Counted from the first letter of the stretch, positions 1-8,301 are shown. The stretch is 12,216 bases of DNA from Marinosulfonomonas sp. (GCA_019090845.1 JAHRVD010000077.1:1-12216); one strand, 5' to 3'. Program-made: numbers and translations. Notes: generated by a model not told the origin, from the sequence alone.

Positions 1-1557
1 CACGAAGGCGACACGCTGCATTTTCTTCAAATCGTATTGCGAATGGCAGACGGGCAGTGGCCGCATCTGGATTTCATGACACCGATTGGGGTGCTGGCGG
101 TGGCACCAATATCAATGTTTGTGGCGTTGGGATATGGCGCCGGAACTGCGATCCTTTTGTCGCAACTGCTTGTTGCCGTTATCTTATTACCCGCTGTCTG
201 GTGGGCCGCCTACAGTCGGATGCGGGGTGTATTGCCCTATCTGTTTGGGTTCATTGTGCTGGTTCTGGTCACAGCGCTTGTTTATGGCGAAACGGAACCG
301 AGTATTTCGATCTCTATGCATTACAACAGGTGGGCCTGGGCAATTTCCTTTGTTGCTATTGCATTGGCCGTTATCCCGTCGAAATTGCCGCCACGGCAGG
401 GGCTGGACGGTGTTTTGATCGGTCTGGCGATGGCCGCACTCTTGCTGATGAAAGTGACTTATTTCGTGGCCTTTGCGGCGCCAATTGTCGTTGCCATGCT
501 AATGCGGCGAAATTTTCGGATGTTTCTGGTTTCCGTTGCCACCGGTGTCGTCGTCATGGGCGTTCTTACGCTTTTGGCGGGCGTGGGATTTTGGCAGGCA
601 TATCTGGGTGATTTGTTGACCGTCAGCCAATCCGGTATCCGCCCAGAGCCCAGCGCAAACATTCGCGCAACAATCACCGGCCCGGCCCATATGGCAGGAA
701 GCGTGGCGTTGATATTTGCCGTTGTTATGTTGCGCAACGCGCGTGACGCGATCGGTGGCGTGGTCTTGATGCTATTGGTTCCGGGTTTCTTTTACGTAAC
801 TTACCAGAATTTTGCCAACGATCCGCAATGGCTGCTGATGCTGGGTGTGATTTTACTTAGTTTTTCACCAGAGCGTGGCCTAAAAAATGCCTTTGGCTGG
901 GATATGCGCACGGCGCTCAAAGTAAATGCTGCTATTGTTCTGGCATTGGCGGCGCCATCATTTCTGAACCTTACTTTCAGCCCTTTGCGCCACTATTATC
1001 TGGACGCCGAAACCTATTCTCAATTGCTTCCGCAAAGCACGGTCCACACGGACCTCAACGTAGCCAGCCTGCGGGCCTATCGAGTTGATGCACGAATTGC
1101 ATTTGCCGAAAAAGAAGCGGGGCTGGATGCCTATTCAGAACTGGCTGATCGTGACGCCCCGGTGGTGCTTAACGGCGAAACATTGACCCAATGCGAAATC
1201 GAGCTGGGTCTACCTATTTGGTTTCAAACGATTGTTTCGGATCTGGATCAGGCCGGTCTGGCCAAAGGGAAACGCATATTTGCAGCCGACCTGTTTTCCA
1301 GCCATTGGCTGTTTGGGCCGCTGTTGCCGCTGGAACAGGGTGCGCCGTGGTATTATGGCGGGCTGCCGGGAATACAAAGTGCCGACTATGTTTTGGTGCC
1401 GGTTTGCTCGGTTATCCCTGATCTTACAAGACAGATACTGGACGCGATTGACACCGCCGGGATCACGCTGACAGAGGTAAGGCGCACACCGCTTTATATC
1501 TTGCTGGAACCAGACTTTGCGCCTGCTTCAGCTGCCCAACAGAGCACCGATAATTAA
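1..1557 (+). CDS. Polytopic membrane protein, possibly GT-C glycosyltransferase-like (5' partial)
   Basis: The reading frame is open to the left edge (first codons HEGDTLHFLQ), so the gene starts outside the window. The TTG at 37 and ATG at 43 are internal. 518 residues are visible. The first part, with an acidic HEGD segment followed by a GQWPHLDF loop, resembles the first periplasmic loop of GT-C type transferases that use polyprenyl-linked sugars, but no diagnostic motif confirms this. About nine hydrophobic segments lie between residues 25 and 325, followed by a soluble, probably periplasmic, C-terminal domain of about 190 residues. Its 3' end overlaps convergent tadV by 30 bp. Nothing ties it to the pilus genes. 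It could equally be another multi-spanning surface-polysaccharide or uncharacterised protein. Existence of the gene is near certain; its function is tentative. Confidence 0.85.
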   Translation, partial: HEGDTLHFLQIVLRMADGQWPHLDFMTPIGVLAVAPISMFVALGYGAGTAILLSQLLVAVILLPAVWWAAYSRMRGVLPYLFGFIVLVLVTALVYGETEPSISISMHYNRWAWAISFVAIALAVIPSKLPPRQGLDGVLIGLAMAALLLMKVTYFVAFAAPIVVAMLMRRNFRMFLVSVATGVVVMGVLTLLAGVGFWQAYLGDLLTVSQSGIRPEPSANIRATITGPAHMAGSVALIFAVVMLRNARDAIGGVVLMLLVPGFFYVTYQNFANDPQWLLMLGVILLSFSPERGLKNAFGWDMRTALKVNAAIVLALAAPSFLNLTFSPLRHYYLDAETYSQLLPQSTVHTDLNVASLRAYRVDARIAFAEKEAGLDAYSELADRDAPVVLNGETLTQCEIELGLPIWFQTIVSDLDQAGLAKGKRIFAADLFSSHWLFGPLLPLEQGAPWYYGGLPGIQSADYVLVPVCSVIPDLTRQILDAIDTAGITLTEVRRTPLYILLEPDFAPASAAQQSTDN

Positions 1558-2022
1558 ATAAAACCCGAGCGTTCCGCCAAGCGCCAGCCCCATCGGAAAA
1601 TCTCGTGTTTCCCAAGATTTCCACTCGGGCGTCAGGGCGCGTATCCTATCAAGACGTTTAAAGGTTCGATGGGTCAGAACCGCAGCCAGAAGGACGGCGG
1701 CAAACAGGTAGAAGATGTTGCGCAGATCGCCAAGCGCCACAAAGGGCGCCATTGCGGCGGCGAATTTAGCGTCGCCCGCGCCAATTGCACCGAGCATATT
1801 TAGACCAAAGCCGACGGCCAGAACGACCACCAGATGCAATAGCCGCCATGGGTATTGCGCCAACGGTAGGGCAATGAGCCCAACCAAAAGAAATACCACT
1901 GTCAGTGCGACCACAGCCTTGTTCGGAATTTTCATGAATTTCATGTCGTTCCACGCTACCCATATGCATATGGGTAGCGCAAAAGGCAGGAACCATTGGG
2001 CTGACCAGGCGGTGAGCGCCAT
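1528..2022 (-). CDS. tadV: Prepilin peptidase TadV/CpaA (A24 aspartic protease family)
   Basis: A 164-residue membrane protein, the usual size for the short Tad-type prepilin peptidases, which lack the N-methylase domain of PilD. Both catalytic aspartates of the A24 family are visible: D26 in WNDMKFMKIPN and D84 in the GAGD motif (81-84) followed by KFAAA. About five hydrophobic helices surround them, and a C-terminal DFPMGLALG segment is typical of the family. It would cleave Flp prepilins at the Gly-Ala bond on the cytoplasmic side of the inner membrane. The ATG at 2022 lies 2 bp after the stop of the upstream TPR gene and has no clear Shine-Dalgarno, so translation is probably coupled. The end overlaps the convergent membrane-protein gene by 30 bp. 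A perfect 26-bp palindrome lies inside the first helix region. Confidence 0.93.
   Translation of the reverse strand: MALTAWSAQWFLPFALPICIWVAWNDMKFMKIPNKAVVALTVVFLLVGLIALPLAQYPWRLLHLVVVLAVGFGLNMLGAIGAGDAKFAAAMAPFVALGDLRNIFYLFAAVLLAAVLTHRTFKRLDRIRALTPEWKSWETRDFPMGLALGGTLGFYLIIGALLGS
1954..1979. repeat. Perfect 26-bp palindrome inside tadV
   Basis: The 13-base arm CGCTACCCATATG is followed directly by its exact reverse complement, with no spacer. It contains two CATATG sites and a central ATGCAT. On the coding strand it specifies A-L-P-I-C-I-W-V-A, about residues 15-23 of TadV in the first membrane helix. No other palindrome of this length was noticed in the window. Function is unknown: it could be an operator, a cruciform or RNA hairpin, or a product of codon choice. 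Confidence 0.9.
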
Positions 2023-2024
2023 CG

Positions 2025-2882
2025 TCAGTTAATCACGTTATTTTCAAGTGCCCGCATCGACCGAACGGCTGTTTCAAAATGCTGTGGGTGGGTGTCAATG
2101 GCCTGATGCAGCAGGCCTTTTCCGGTTGCTACATCACCCTGTTTGATCGCCGCTAGGGCCATTGTGTGCAACAGTTGCGCGCGCTCAGTCTGGCTCATCG
2201 GGATGATCGGCAAATCGTATTTGCGCTGCGCACCAAGTGCCAGGACCAGATTATTTTTTGCAGTGAACAAATCGCTGTTGTATTTCAACGCTTCGCCAAA
2301 CAGTTCTTCGGCATCCTGATAGTCACCGCGCGACAGTTTTGAATAGCCCCAGTTGTTAAGCACGCCCGAAGGTCGTGTTGTAAGACCAACGGCGATTTCA
2401 TAGAAACTGTCCGCGCTTTTCCATTCTTTGTTGCTGTCGGCCACCATTGCCTCCAGCCGGTATCGCTTGAACGTCTCATAGGTTGGCGGAATAGTGTCCA
2501 GCGTGGCCTCGGCCAGATCCCACTCACCTCGGCGGATCAGGCTATCTGCCAAATTAACGCGGTCATCGTTGGTCGCTTCCGGGTGTTCAACGACACGAGT
2601 CCAGACAGCCGCTGCCTCAATATGTTTTTTCGCCCGGATAAGCGATTTGGCAAGTCCGCGAAGAATGTCGATACGATCGGGGTTTTCGGCGGCGGTGCGC
2701 TGAAAATAGGTAACGGCTTCGTTCGGGTCGACTGCCGACAACATAATATTGTTCAGGTTGCTTTCGTCGATGACATTGACGCTGCTATTAGCCCTTTCAA
2801 CGTCGGCATTGCCTGGTTTTTCACATGCCCCAAGGGCGATAGCGCTGCTAATACACAGCGTAACAAAAATTGGATGGCGCAT
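2025..2882 (-). CDS. TPR-repeat lipoprotein, second TadD-like protein
   Basis: 285 residues from the ATG at 2882. A longer frame opens with TTG at 2906, but the ATG has an AGAGGA Shine-Dalgarno about 10 nt upstream and gives a clean lipoprotein signal: hydrophobic stretch, then LGAC with Cys20. The mature protein is rich in helix pairs of the TPR type (about 53-98, 104-130, 155-170, 172-208 and 235-265), with the clearest unit near NNWGYSKLSRGDYQDAEELFGEALKYN. Proteins of this kind act as periplasmic scaffolds, and TadD (PilF/PilW-like) is thought to help the secretin assemble. It lies 41 bp after tadD and 2 bp before tadV, so it is part of the pilus operon. The sequence is clearly different from tadD, so it is not a recent duplicate. 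A role as a second assembly lipoprotein is inferred. Confidence 0.88.
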   Translation of the reverse strand: MRHPIFVTLCISSAIALGACEKPGNADVERANSSVNVIDESNLNNIMLSAVDPNEAVTYFQRTAAENPDRIDILRGLAKSLIRAKKHIEAAAVWTRVVEHPEATNDDRVNLADSLIRRGEWDLAEATLDTIPPTYETFKRYRLEAMVADSNKEWKSADSFYEIAVGLTTRPSGVLNNWGYSKLSRGDYQDAEELFGEALKYNSDLFTAKNNLVLALGAQRKYDLPIIPMSQTERAQLLHTMALAAIKQGDVATGKGLLHQAIDTHPQHFETAVRSMRALENNVIN

Positions 2883-2923
2883 TTGCCTGCGTCCTCTGCT
2901 GCTCAATTCAATGTCCGCTGTTT

Positions 2924-3490
2924 TTACGGTTTTGACAGAAGCAGGTATTTCCCTCGCCCCCGTCGCACCAATGCGAACGTATTATTATCGTTCCCAAGAT
3001 ACGCGGGTTTTTCAAGTTTTTCGATAGCAAGACGCAGATTATCCCGGATTTCGGCACTTTCGCCACTGTCTAGTGCAAATGCGGTGCGGAAAACCCGCTC
3101 TGCTTCGCCGATATTGCCCTGTTCCATCAAAACGACGCCCAGATTATTCCACGCTGGCGCAAAAGTTTCGTCGCTTTCTACGGCCTGCCGGAGCAAATTT
3201 TCGGCTTGTCCAAGTCGCCCTAACCTCAGATTGACCGAACCAAGTGCCGAAAGCACATCCACATTCATGCCTTGCTCACCGGCGGCGCGCAGATAGGCCT
3301 TCAAAGCCAGCTCATATTGGCCAGCTTGCATCAAGCGATGACCTACAATCAGCCCGTCAACAAAATCTTCGTTCCGCTTTACACCGGTTGGGGCATAGGG
3401 GCTGCCTTTGGACGGCTGGAAACCGCCTGCGGGATCGCAAGCGGTTACCAGCCCAAAGGCTAACAATATTCCCACCCATTTTTTCTTCAT
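2924..3490 (-). CDS. tadD: TadD, TPR lipoprotein of the Flp pilus apparatus
   Basis: 188 residues. A short lipoprotein signal, MKKKWVGILLAFGLVTAC, ends at Cys18. Three TPR units follow at about 45-74, 78-108 and 111-142, the last reading PAWNNLGVVLMEQGNIGEAERVF. A basic tail (ALVRRGRGKY) closes the protein. TadD proteins are probably outer-membrane-anchored in the periplasm and are thought to act as pilotin-like factors for the RcpA/CpaC secretin. The ATG at 3490 lies 4 bp after the tadC stop and has no evident Shine-Dalgarno, which suggests translational coupling. Position directly after tadB-tadC is the standard Tad order. The protein is short compared with many TadD proteins, and the following gene supplies a second TPR lipoprotein. 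Confidence 0.92.
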   Translation of the reverse strand: MKKKWVGILLAFGLVTACDPAGGFQPSKGSPYAPTGVKRNEDFVDGLIVGHRLMQAGQYELALKAYLRAAGEQGMNVDVLSALGSVNLRLGRLGQAENLLRQAVESDETFAPAWNNLGVVLMEQGNIGEAERVFRTAFALDSGESAEIRDNLRLAIEKLEKPAYLGNDNNTFALVRRGRGKYLLLSKP

Positions 3491-3494
3491 GCGT

Positions 3495-4478
3495 TTAGAA
3501 GTTGGCGTTTTTCAATGTTTCTGCGATCTCATAGATTGACGGCCCGATCAGAATGATCAAAAGTGGCGGCACTGTGAGCATCATAGTGGCAAGTGTCATC
3601 TTGGTGGGCAAGGTGTTTGCCTTTTCTTCTGCGCGCATGACGCGTTTATCACGCATTTCTGCGGCATAGACCCGCAAAGCATCGGCAACCGAGGTGCCGA
3701 AACTGGCCGACTGGATCAAAACGGTCACAAAACTGGATACATCCGGAACACCGGCGCGCTCAGACATATCGCGCAGAACCGTCACTCGGTCTTTACCAGC
3801 CTTCATTTCGTTGGCGACAATTTCAAATTCGTCCGCCAATGCCGGGAAACCGGCACGAATTTCGCGGCTTACACGGATAATCGATTGGTCAAGTGACTGA
3901 CCGGCCTCGACGCACACAAGCATCATATCCAGAGCATCCGGAAAGCCGTTCACAATCTCTTCCTGCCGCTTTTGCTGGCGTTTGGTTACCCAGTATTTCG
4001 GCCCCATATAGCCCGCAATGCCCGGTCCAAGGATGGTCATCATCGTCGTTTGCATCGACGGGTCACCGGTAGAAGACTGCAAAATCGCATAGAGAACGCC
4101 GACCACCAGCATTGATGCGCCAAGCAGGAATTGCATGAAATGATAGGTCCGCACAGCGGTTTTAGAACGATAGCCCGCCTGCATCAGTTTAAGGCGAACG
4201 ACGGAATATTCTTCTTCGTCCTGAGGTTCCAGAAAGTTGGAATATTTTTCCAGCTTGTCTTTGCTGGATGTTGTCCGCAATTTCTGCGTCTGTTCCGCTG
4301 GTTTGGCGACATGGCGCGAAGTGTTTTTCAACTTGTCCAGCGGATCGGCTTTTTTACGCATCAGGATCGGCAAGGTAAGCAAGACCAAAAACATGCCCAA
4401 AATGCCTGCCGCCAGAACCGGGCCAAATGGCCCAAGCTGATCTGTCAGCATCAATTTCAGTGATTCAAAAAGTTCCAT
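3495..4478 (-). CDS. tadC: TadC, inner-membrane platform protein (T2SSF domain)
   Basis: 327 residues, normal for TadC. Hydrophobic segments lie at about 18-40, 112-132, 143-160 and 295-313. The cytoplasmic T2SSF/GspF-type domain spans about 178-310 and starts with the family pattern GFPDALDMMLVCVEAGQSL, with the later QSASFGTSVADALRVYA block. TadC pairs with TadB as the platform on which the CpaF ATPase acts to assemble Flp pilin. The ATG at 4478 is preceded by AAGG about 9 nt upstream, inside the end of tadB, and the gap between the two genes is only 4 bp. The reading frame is intact and all expected landmarks are present. Confidence 0.95.
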   Translation of the reverse strand: MELFESLKLMLTDQLGPFGPVLAAGILGMFLVLLTLPILMRKKADPLDKLKNTSRHVAKPAEQTQKLRTTSSKDKLEKYSNFLEPQDEEEYSVVRLKLMQAGYRSKTAVRTYHFMQFLLGASMLVVGVLYAILQSSTGDPSMQTTMMTILGPGIAGYMGPKYWVTKRQQKRQEEIVNGFPDALDMMLVCVEAGQSLDQSIIRVSREIRAGFPALADEFEIVANEMKAGKDRVTVLRDMSERAGVPDVSSFVTVLIQSASFGTSVADALRVYAAEMRDKRVMRAEEKANTLPTKMTLATMMLTVPPLLIILIGPSIYEIAETLKNANF

Positions 4479-4482
4479 CTGC

Positions 4483-5451
4483 TTACACCTTAATGTTCAC
4501 GAGCGAACGCATGACGAATACGTTGACCACCAGAAACCCGGCAACCACCAGACAGGCTGGGATAAATGCGGCCGTCTCTTTTACATCATCGTAGTAATTG
4601 GGCTGAATAACGTTGATTGCGACCAGCGCACCAAGCGGGAATACCGACAGGAACATACCAGACCATTTGGCTTCGGCAGTGATCGCGCGCACCCGGCGGA
4701 ACAATTTGAACCGCGCCCGGATGACTTTTGCCAGCCCGTCCAGGATTTCTGCCAGATTGCCACCCGACGTTTGCTGGATGGTCACAGCCACCGCAAGAAA
4801 ACGCATATCCTGCATTTCCAGACGCTCGGCCATGCCTTTCAAAGCTTCGCCCACATCGCGCCCATAAGCAGATTCGTCCGAAATAACGCCCATTTCAGAC
4901 GCAAGCGGATCAGGGATTTCTTTGGATACAATGGTTAGGGCCGACGAAAATGGGTGACCCACACGCAACGAACGCACCATTAGTTCAACCGCGTCGGGCA
5001 ATTGTTCTTCGATCAGATCAAGACGCTTTTTGGCTTTGTTATTGATCCAGACGAACACACCGCCAATACCCATCATAATCGACAATGCAATTCGGATTGC
5101 GATGCTGGCACCTGTGCCAACTGTCAGCCCGACAAAGGCCACCACACCAAGAACACCCATCAACATAATCAGTTGGGCCGGGGTAAAGGCGATGTTGGCC
5201 TTTTGCGCCTTGGTCGCCAGAATCGAATAGATTGGGATCGAGCGAGATTTAACGTGCTGGCCCATCTCTTTGCGAAGCTGTTCAAGAACTTGCTCCCGCC
5301 CAACGCCTTTTTCAAGCATTTCCAGGCGGCGGTTAACGCGGTTGTTGAGGCTGATCGATTTTCCGAAAACAGTCAGATAGATGCCTTCGACAAGCACCAG
5401 CACTGCGATAAAGATCAGGCCATAGATTAGCGGTTCTGCACTGATAACCAT
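4483..5451 (-). CDS. tadB: TadB, inner-membrane platform protein (T2SSF domain)
   Basis: 322 residues. An N-terminal membrane helix (about 8-28) is followed by a cytoplasmic stretch, two helices (about 92-112 and 115-137), the T2SSF domain (about 150-280) and a final helix (295-315). The signature LPDAVELMVRSLRVGHPFSSAL (key residues P152, D153 and G165) and the QQTSGGNLAEILDGLAKVIR block match TadB/GspF-like proteins. With TadC it forms the platform that couples CpaF ATP hydrolysis to pilin extraction from the membrane. The ATG at 5451 lies 8 bp after the cpaF stop; a GAGGGG about 11 nt upstream, within the end of cpaF, is the likely ribosome-binding site. The frame is intact. Confidence 0.95.
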   Translation of the reverse strand: MVISAEPLIYGLIFIAVLVLVEGIYLTVFGKSISLNNRVNRRLEMLEKGVGREQVLEQLRKEMGQHVKSRSIPIYSILATKAQKANIAFTPAQLIMLMGVLGVVAFVGLTVGTGASIAIRIALSIMMGIGGVFVWINNKAKKRLDLIEEQLPDAVELMVRSLRVGHPFSSALTIVSKEIPDPLASEMGVISDESAYGRDVGEALKGMAERLEMQDMRFLAVAVTIQQTSGGNLAEILDGLAKVIRARFKLFRRVRAITAEAKWSGMFLSVFPLGALVAINVIQPNYYDDVKETAAFIPACLVVAGFLVVNVFVMRSLVNIKV

Positions 5452-5459
5452 GTCAGTTT

Positions 5460-6902
5460 CTACCCCTCAAAAGGTTCAAAGATCGATGCTGGCAGGTCAT
5501 ATCCCCACATCCGGAAACGTTCCGAGAAATGGGTGCGCACACCGGTTGCCGTGAAATGGCCGATAATTTTGTTTTCTGGCGTCAGGCCGACGCGCTGATA
5601 GCGAAATACTTCCTGCATAGAAATCACGTCGCCTTCCATGCCGGTAACTTCGGTGATCGAAACCATTCGGCGCGAACCGTCTTGCAGGCGCGAGGCCTGC
5701 ACAATCAGGTTAACGGCTGAAGCAATCTGCGAACGCACGGCTTTTAGCGGCATTTCGATACCCGCCATGGCGATCATGTTTTCCAGACGCGACACCGCAT
5801 CACGCGCCGAGTTGGCGTGGATCGTTGTCATCGAGCCGTCGTGGCCCGTGTTCATCGCTTGCAGCATGTCGATAACTTCTTCGCCACGCGTTTCACCGAC
5901 GATTATTCGGTCGGGGCGCATTCGCAGAGCGTTTTTTAGGCAATCACGCTGCGAAACAGCACCTTGGCCTTCAACATTTGGCGGGCGGCTTTCCATCCGC
6001 CCAACATGGGTCTGTTGTAGCTGAAGTTCCGCCGTATCCTCGATCGTCAGAATGCGTTCGTCGTCGTCGATAAACGATGAAAGCGCGTTCAGCGTGGTCG
6101 TTTTACCAGAACCCGTTCCGCCCGACACGATGATATTCAGTCGGGTTGAAACCGCAGCTTGAAGGTAGGCGGCCATTTCTTCGGTGAAGGCACCAAAGGT
6201 CACCAGATCGTCGACCGCAAGTTTTTCTTTTTTGAATTTCCGGATGGATACAAGTGATCCATCAACGGCGATCGGTGGGACCATGGCGTTAAAACGAGAT
6301 CCGTCAGCCAGACGGGCGTCAACATAAGGGTTGGATTCATCAACCCGTCGACCAACCGCAGACACGATCTTGTCAATGATCCGCAAAAGATGGCGTTCAT
6401 CTTTAAACGTCGTATCTGTCAATTCTAGCTTACCGGCACGTTCCACGAAAACCTGTTGTGGGCCGTTGACCAGAATATCGTTGATCGTATCGTCTTTCAA
6501 AAGCGGTTCGAGCGGGCCAAGGCCCGTCACTTCGTCAAAAAGATCCTGATTGAGCGTGGCACGTTCTTCACGGTTCAGAACAACGGACAGTTCTTCCAGT
6601 GCTTCACCCGCAATTGCCGAAATTTCAGCCCGCAAATCACTTTCGGTTGCGGTATCCAGTGCCGACAGGTTCAGGTCATCCAGCAAACGCTTATGCAGTT
6701 CGACCTTAATTTCCCCCAATCGGGCTTTGCGTTTTTTTTCCTTGTCCATTGGGACAATGGTTGCCGGCTTTTTGGGCGACGGTTTGCGCTGGCTCTGTGG
6801 TTTGCTTTCTGGCGCCTGGGCTGTGGATTCTGGTTGGTCCGATTTGGGGACTTCGACCAGTTTTGGCCCGGCATCATCAGTTTTTTTGTAACGGGAAAAC
6901 AT
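5460..6902 (-). CDS. cpaF: CpaF/TadA, pilus assembly ATPase (secretion ATPase family)
   Basis: 480 residues. The family landmarks occur in order: a variable, charged Pro/Lys/Gln-rich N-terminus (1-60); an N-terminal domain with [21 protein letters not shown] (128-147); Walker A GGTGSGKT (261-268, Lys267); Asp box [10 protein letters not shown] (284-293); Walker B region [12 protein letters not shown] (329-340, Glu337); and His box [15 protein letters not shown] (352-366). All catalytic positions are present, so the enzyme should be an active hexameric ATPase at the inner membrane that drives Flp pilus assembly through TadB/TadC. The ATG at 6902 has a strong GGAAGG Shine-Dalgarno 6 nt upstream, in the 18-bp gap after cpaE. 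It is the best-conserved gene of the window. Confidence 0.97.
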   Translation of the reverse strand: MFSRYKKTDDAGPKLVEVPKSDQPESTAQAPESKPQSQRKPSPKKPATIVPMDKEKKRKARLGEIKVELHKRLLDDLNLSALDTATESDLRAEISAIAGEALEELSVVLNREERATLNQDLFDEVTGLGPLEPLLKDDTINDILVNGPQQVFVERAGKLELTDTTFKDERHLLRIIDKIVSAVGRRVDESNPYVDARLADGSRFNAMVPPIAVDGSLVSIRKFKKEKLAVDDLVTFGAFTEEMAAYLQAAVSTRLNIIVSGGTGSGKTTTLNALSSFIDDDERILTIEDTAELQLQQTHVGRMESRPPNVEGQGAVSQRDCLKNALRMRPDRIIVGETRGEEVIDMLQAMNTGHDGSMTTIHANSARDAVSRLENMIAMAGIEMPLKAVRSQIASAVNLIVQASRLQDGSRRMVSITEVTGMEGDVISMQEVFRYQRVGLTPENKIIGHFTATGVRTHFSERFRMWGYDLPASIFEPFEG

Positions 6903-6920
6903 CTAAGACCTTCCGGTGGA

Positions 6921-8159
6921 TCAGCCGCCTTCAGCGACGGATTGGTTAAGTTCATGAACCGAAGTTGCGAGCTTCAGAATTTCTTTGCGTAATGGGTTTT
7001 TTGCAGCCGAACTGGCCAGCGGAATTCCATTATCGCCCGCATCAACTACAGGTTTGCCGCCGTCGGGCATTAATACTTCAACGACAATATCCAGACTTTC
7101 TGCCAGACGTTTGACCCGGCTTTTGCCAGACATGTCCGTAAATTTCGGCGCACGGTTCAATACGTAGCGCAGTTTTTCAAACGGCAATTCTTCCGATTTC
7201 AATGCGCGGATCAGCCGTAGGGCGTTCTGCGCCGAACGCATATCCAACTCCAGTGGTGCAAAATATACATGCGCCGAGTGCAATACCACTTCTGTCCACT
7301 GCACAACCGTCGAAGGCATATCGACGACGACATAGTCAAAGTTGGCCTTGGCGGCGTCAATAATACGCTGAACGTCTTCCGAAGTGATGATATCAAGCGG
7401 CAACATTTCCGCCGGAGAGGTCAGAACAAACAGTTTTTCCTCGTGCTGAACCAGAGCTGCCATAAAGGCTTCTTTGTCTATATTCTCGGTGTCGGTGATC
7501 ATCTCATAGACGGATTCACGCCGCGGCAGGTCCAGATAGGTCGCAACCGATCCGTTTTGCAGGTCCATATCCAGAATACAGACTCTTGGGGGATCATTCT
7601 TGTCGATATTGGCCAGTTCCCAGGCCATGTTGACTGCAAATGTTGTTGCGCCAACGCCGCCCGCAAGTCCGTGAACCGCCAGAACAACGCCGTTATGGTT
7701 GCCACCGGCACCAACGTCGGGTCCAGCGTTTTGGGATGCCAGCACAGGTTCGGGTGCGCGGATGCGTTCAATTGCTTCATGCAACGCGCCGTCAGGAAGC
7801 GGGTAGGGCACGAATTCTTCGGCGCCCAGCTTTAGCAACTGGTGCAAAGCGATCGGGCTGACCTCGGCTGCGATGACGATGACTTTGATGCCATTTGAAT
7901 TGGCCAGTTTGATGAGATCAGCGATGACCGCCAACATGTCCTCATCTTCTTCGTCCATCGCAATGGCTGCAAATTCAAGGTTGCTTGCGTCAGGTTGTCC
8001 AAAAAACAACTTGGCGTCTTCAAATGACAGATCTCCCCAGCTTTCGCCGAGTTCTGTTTCCATGTCCTCGATTAATAGCTCGAAATTCTGCACATCCCGT
8101 GAAACCGTACAGGCCACGATTGGTGCTGGTTCAGGCTGCAATGCTGCGCTGCTCGCCAT
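6921..8159 (-). CDS. cpaE: CpaE/TadZ-like ParA-family protein with degenerate receiver domain
   Basis: 412 residues from the ATG at 8159, chosen over a GTG 66 bp upstream because AAGGA lies 8 nt before it. Residues about 12-130 have a response-regulator fold pattern (FAAIAMD with D69 at the usual phosphoacceptor place, then VIVIAAE and LLKLGAEEFVPYPL), but the invariant receiver Lys is replaced (around Tyr119), so phosphorylation is doubtful. Residues 158-400 are a MinD/ParA ATPase domain. The P-loop reads HGLAGGVGATT (163-173), lacking both the usual first and second Lys; LDMDLQNGSVATYLD (196-210) and DYVVVDMPS (275-283, Asp280) are present. TadZ/CpaE proteins localise the Tad machine, often to a pole. 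It heads the tight run through tadV and follows a 199-bp structured spacer, so it probably has its own promoter or attenuator. Confidence 0.93.
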   Translation of the reverse strand: MASSAALQPEPAPIVACTVSRDVQNFELLIEDMETELGESWGDLSFEDAKLFFGQPDASNLEFAAIAMDEEDEDMLAVIADLIKLANSNGIKVIVIAAEVSPIALHQLLKLGAEEFVPYPLPDGALHEAIERIRAPEPVLASQNAGPDVGAGGNHNGVVLAVHGLAGGVGATTFAVNMAWELANIDKNDPPRVCILDMDLQNGSVATYLDLPRRESVYEMITDTENIDKEAFMAALVQHEEKLFVLTSPAEMLPLDIITSEDVQRIIDAAKANFDYVVVDMPSTVVQWTEVVLHSAHVYFAPLELDMRSAQNALRLIRALKSEELPFEKLRYVLNRAPKFTDMSGKSRVKRLAESLDIVVEVLMPDGGKPVVDAGDNGIPLASSAAKNPLRKEILKLATSVHELNQSVAEGG

Positions 8160-8237
8160 TGCCGTCGTCCTTCCAAATACAAACACAAGCGGCGTTCTAA
8201 CGGACCCAATTGTCAGGGGCCCCACCGCAGGGCTTCG

Positions 8238-8253
8238 TGCAATTTAATTTGCA
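8238..8253. promoter_or_regulatory. Palindromic element upstream of cpaE (TGC-AT-rich-GCA)
   Basis: GTGCAATTTAATTTGCAC (8237-8254) has perfect 6-base arms GTGCAA/TTGCAC around six AT bases. It sits 79-94 bp before the cpaE start. Related TGC-(AT-rich with TTAA)-GCA elements lie at 10537-10550 and 11602-11614, at similar distances upstream of cpaC and cpaB. Its form suits a dimeric regulator. No factor can be named from sequence. The spacer has no convincing -35/-10 pair. Confidence 0.45.
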
Positions 8254-8301
8254 CTAAGCTCCTGATTTGGAAGATGCTGGATAATCTTGGCAACATTGGG
8301 G

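Noticed and set aside
1931..1950. Direct repeat ATGAAA/ATGAAA near the tadV start
   Set aside because: It follows from the protein sequence MKFMKIPN next to a catalytic Asp and needs no other explanation.
2100..2121. Plus-strand hairpin GGCCTG-6-CAGGCC followed by TTTT, like an intrinsic terminator
   Set aside because: The stem is only 6 bp and lies inside the second TPR gene, about 540 bp past the plus-strand gene it would serve. Probably chance.
2583..3296. Plus-strand open frame of 237 codons
   Set aside because: It lies opposite the two TPR lipoprotein genes, which have lipoprotein signals, repeats and operon spacing. Its own translation shows no coherent domain.
6456..6992. Plus-strand open frame of 178 codons, and a similar one at 7269-7835
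   Set aside because: Both are antisense to cpaF and cpaE, whose motifs are unmistakable. The translations are Phe/Arg/Cys-rich in the way typical of shadow frames.
8160..8225. Longer cpaE start at GTG 8225
   Set aside because: The ATG at 8159 has a well-spaced AAGGA. The added 22 residues would read through the spacer and look unlike a CpaE N-terminus.
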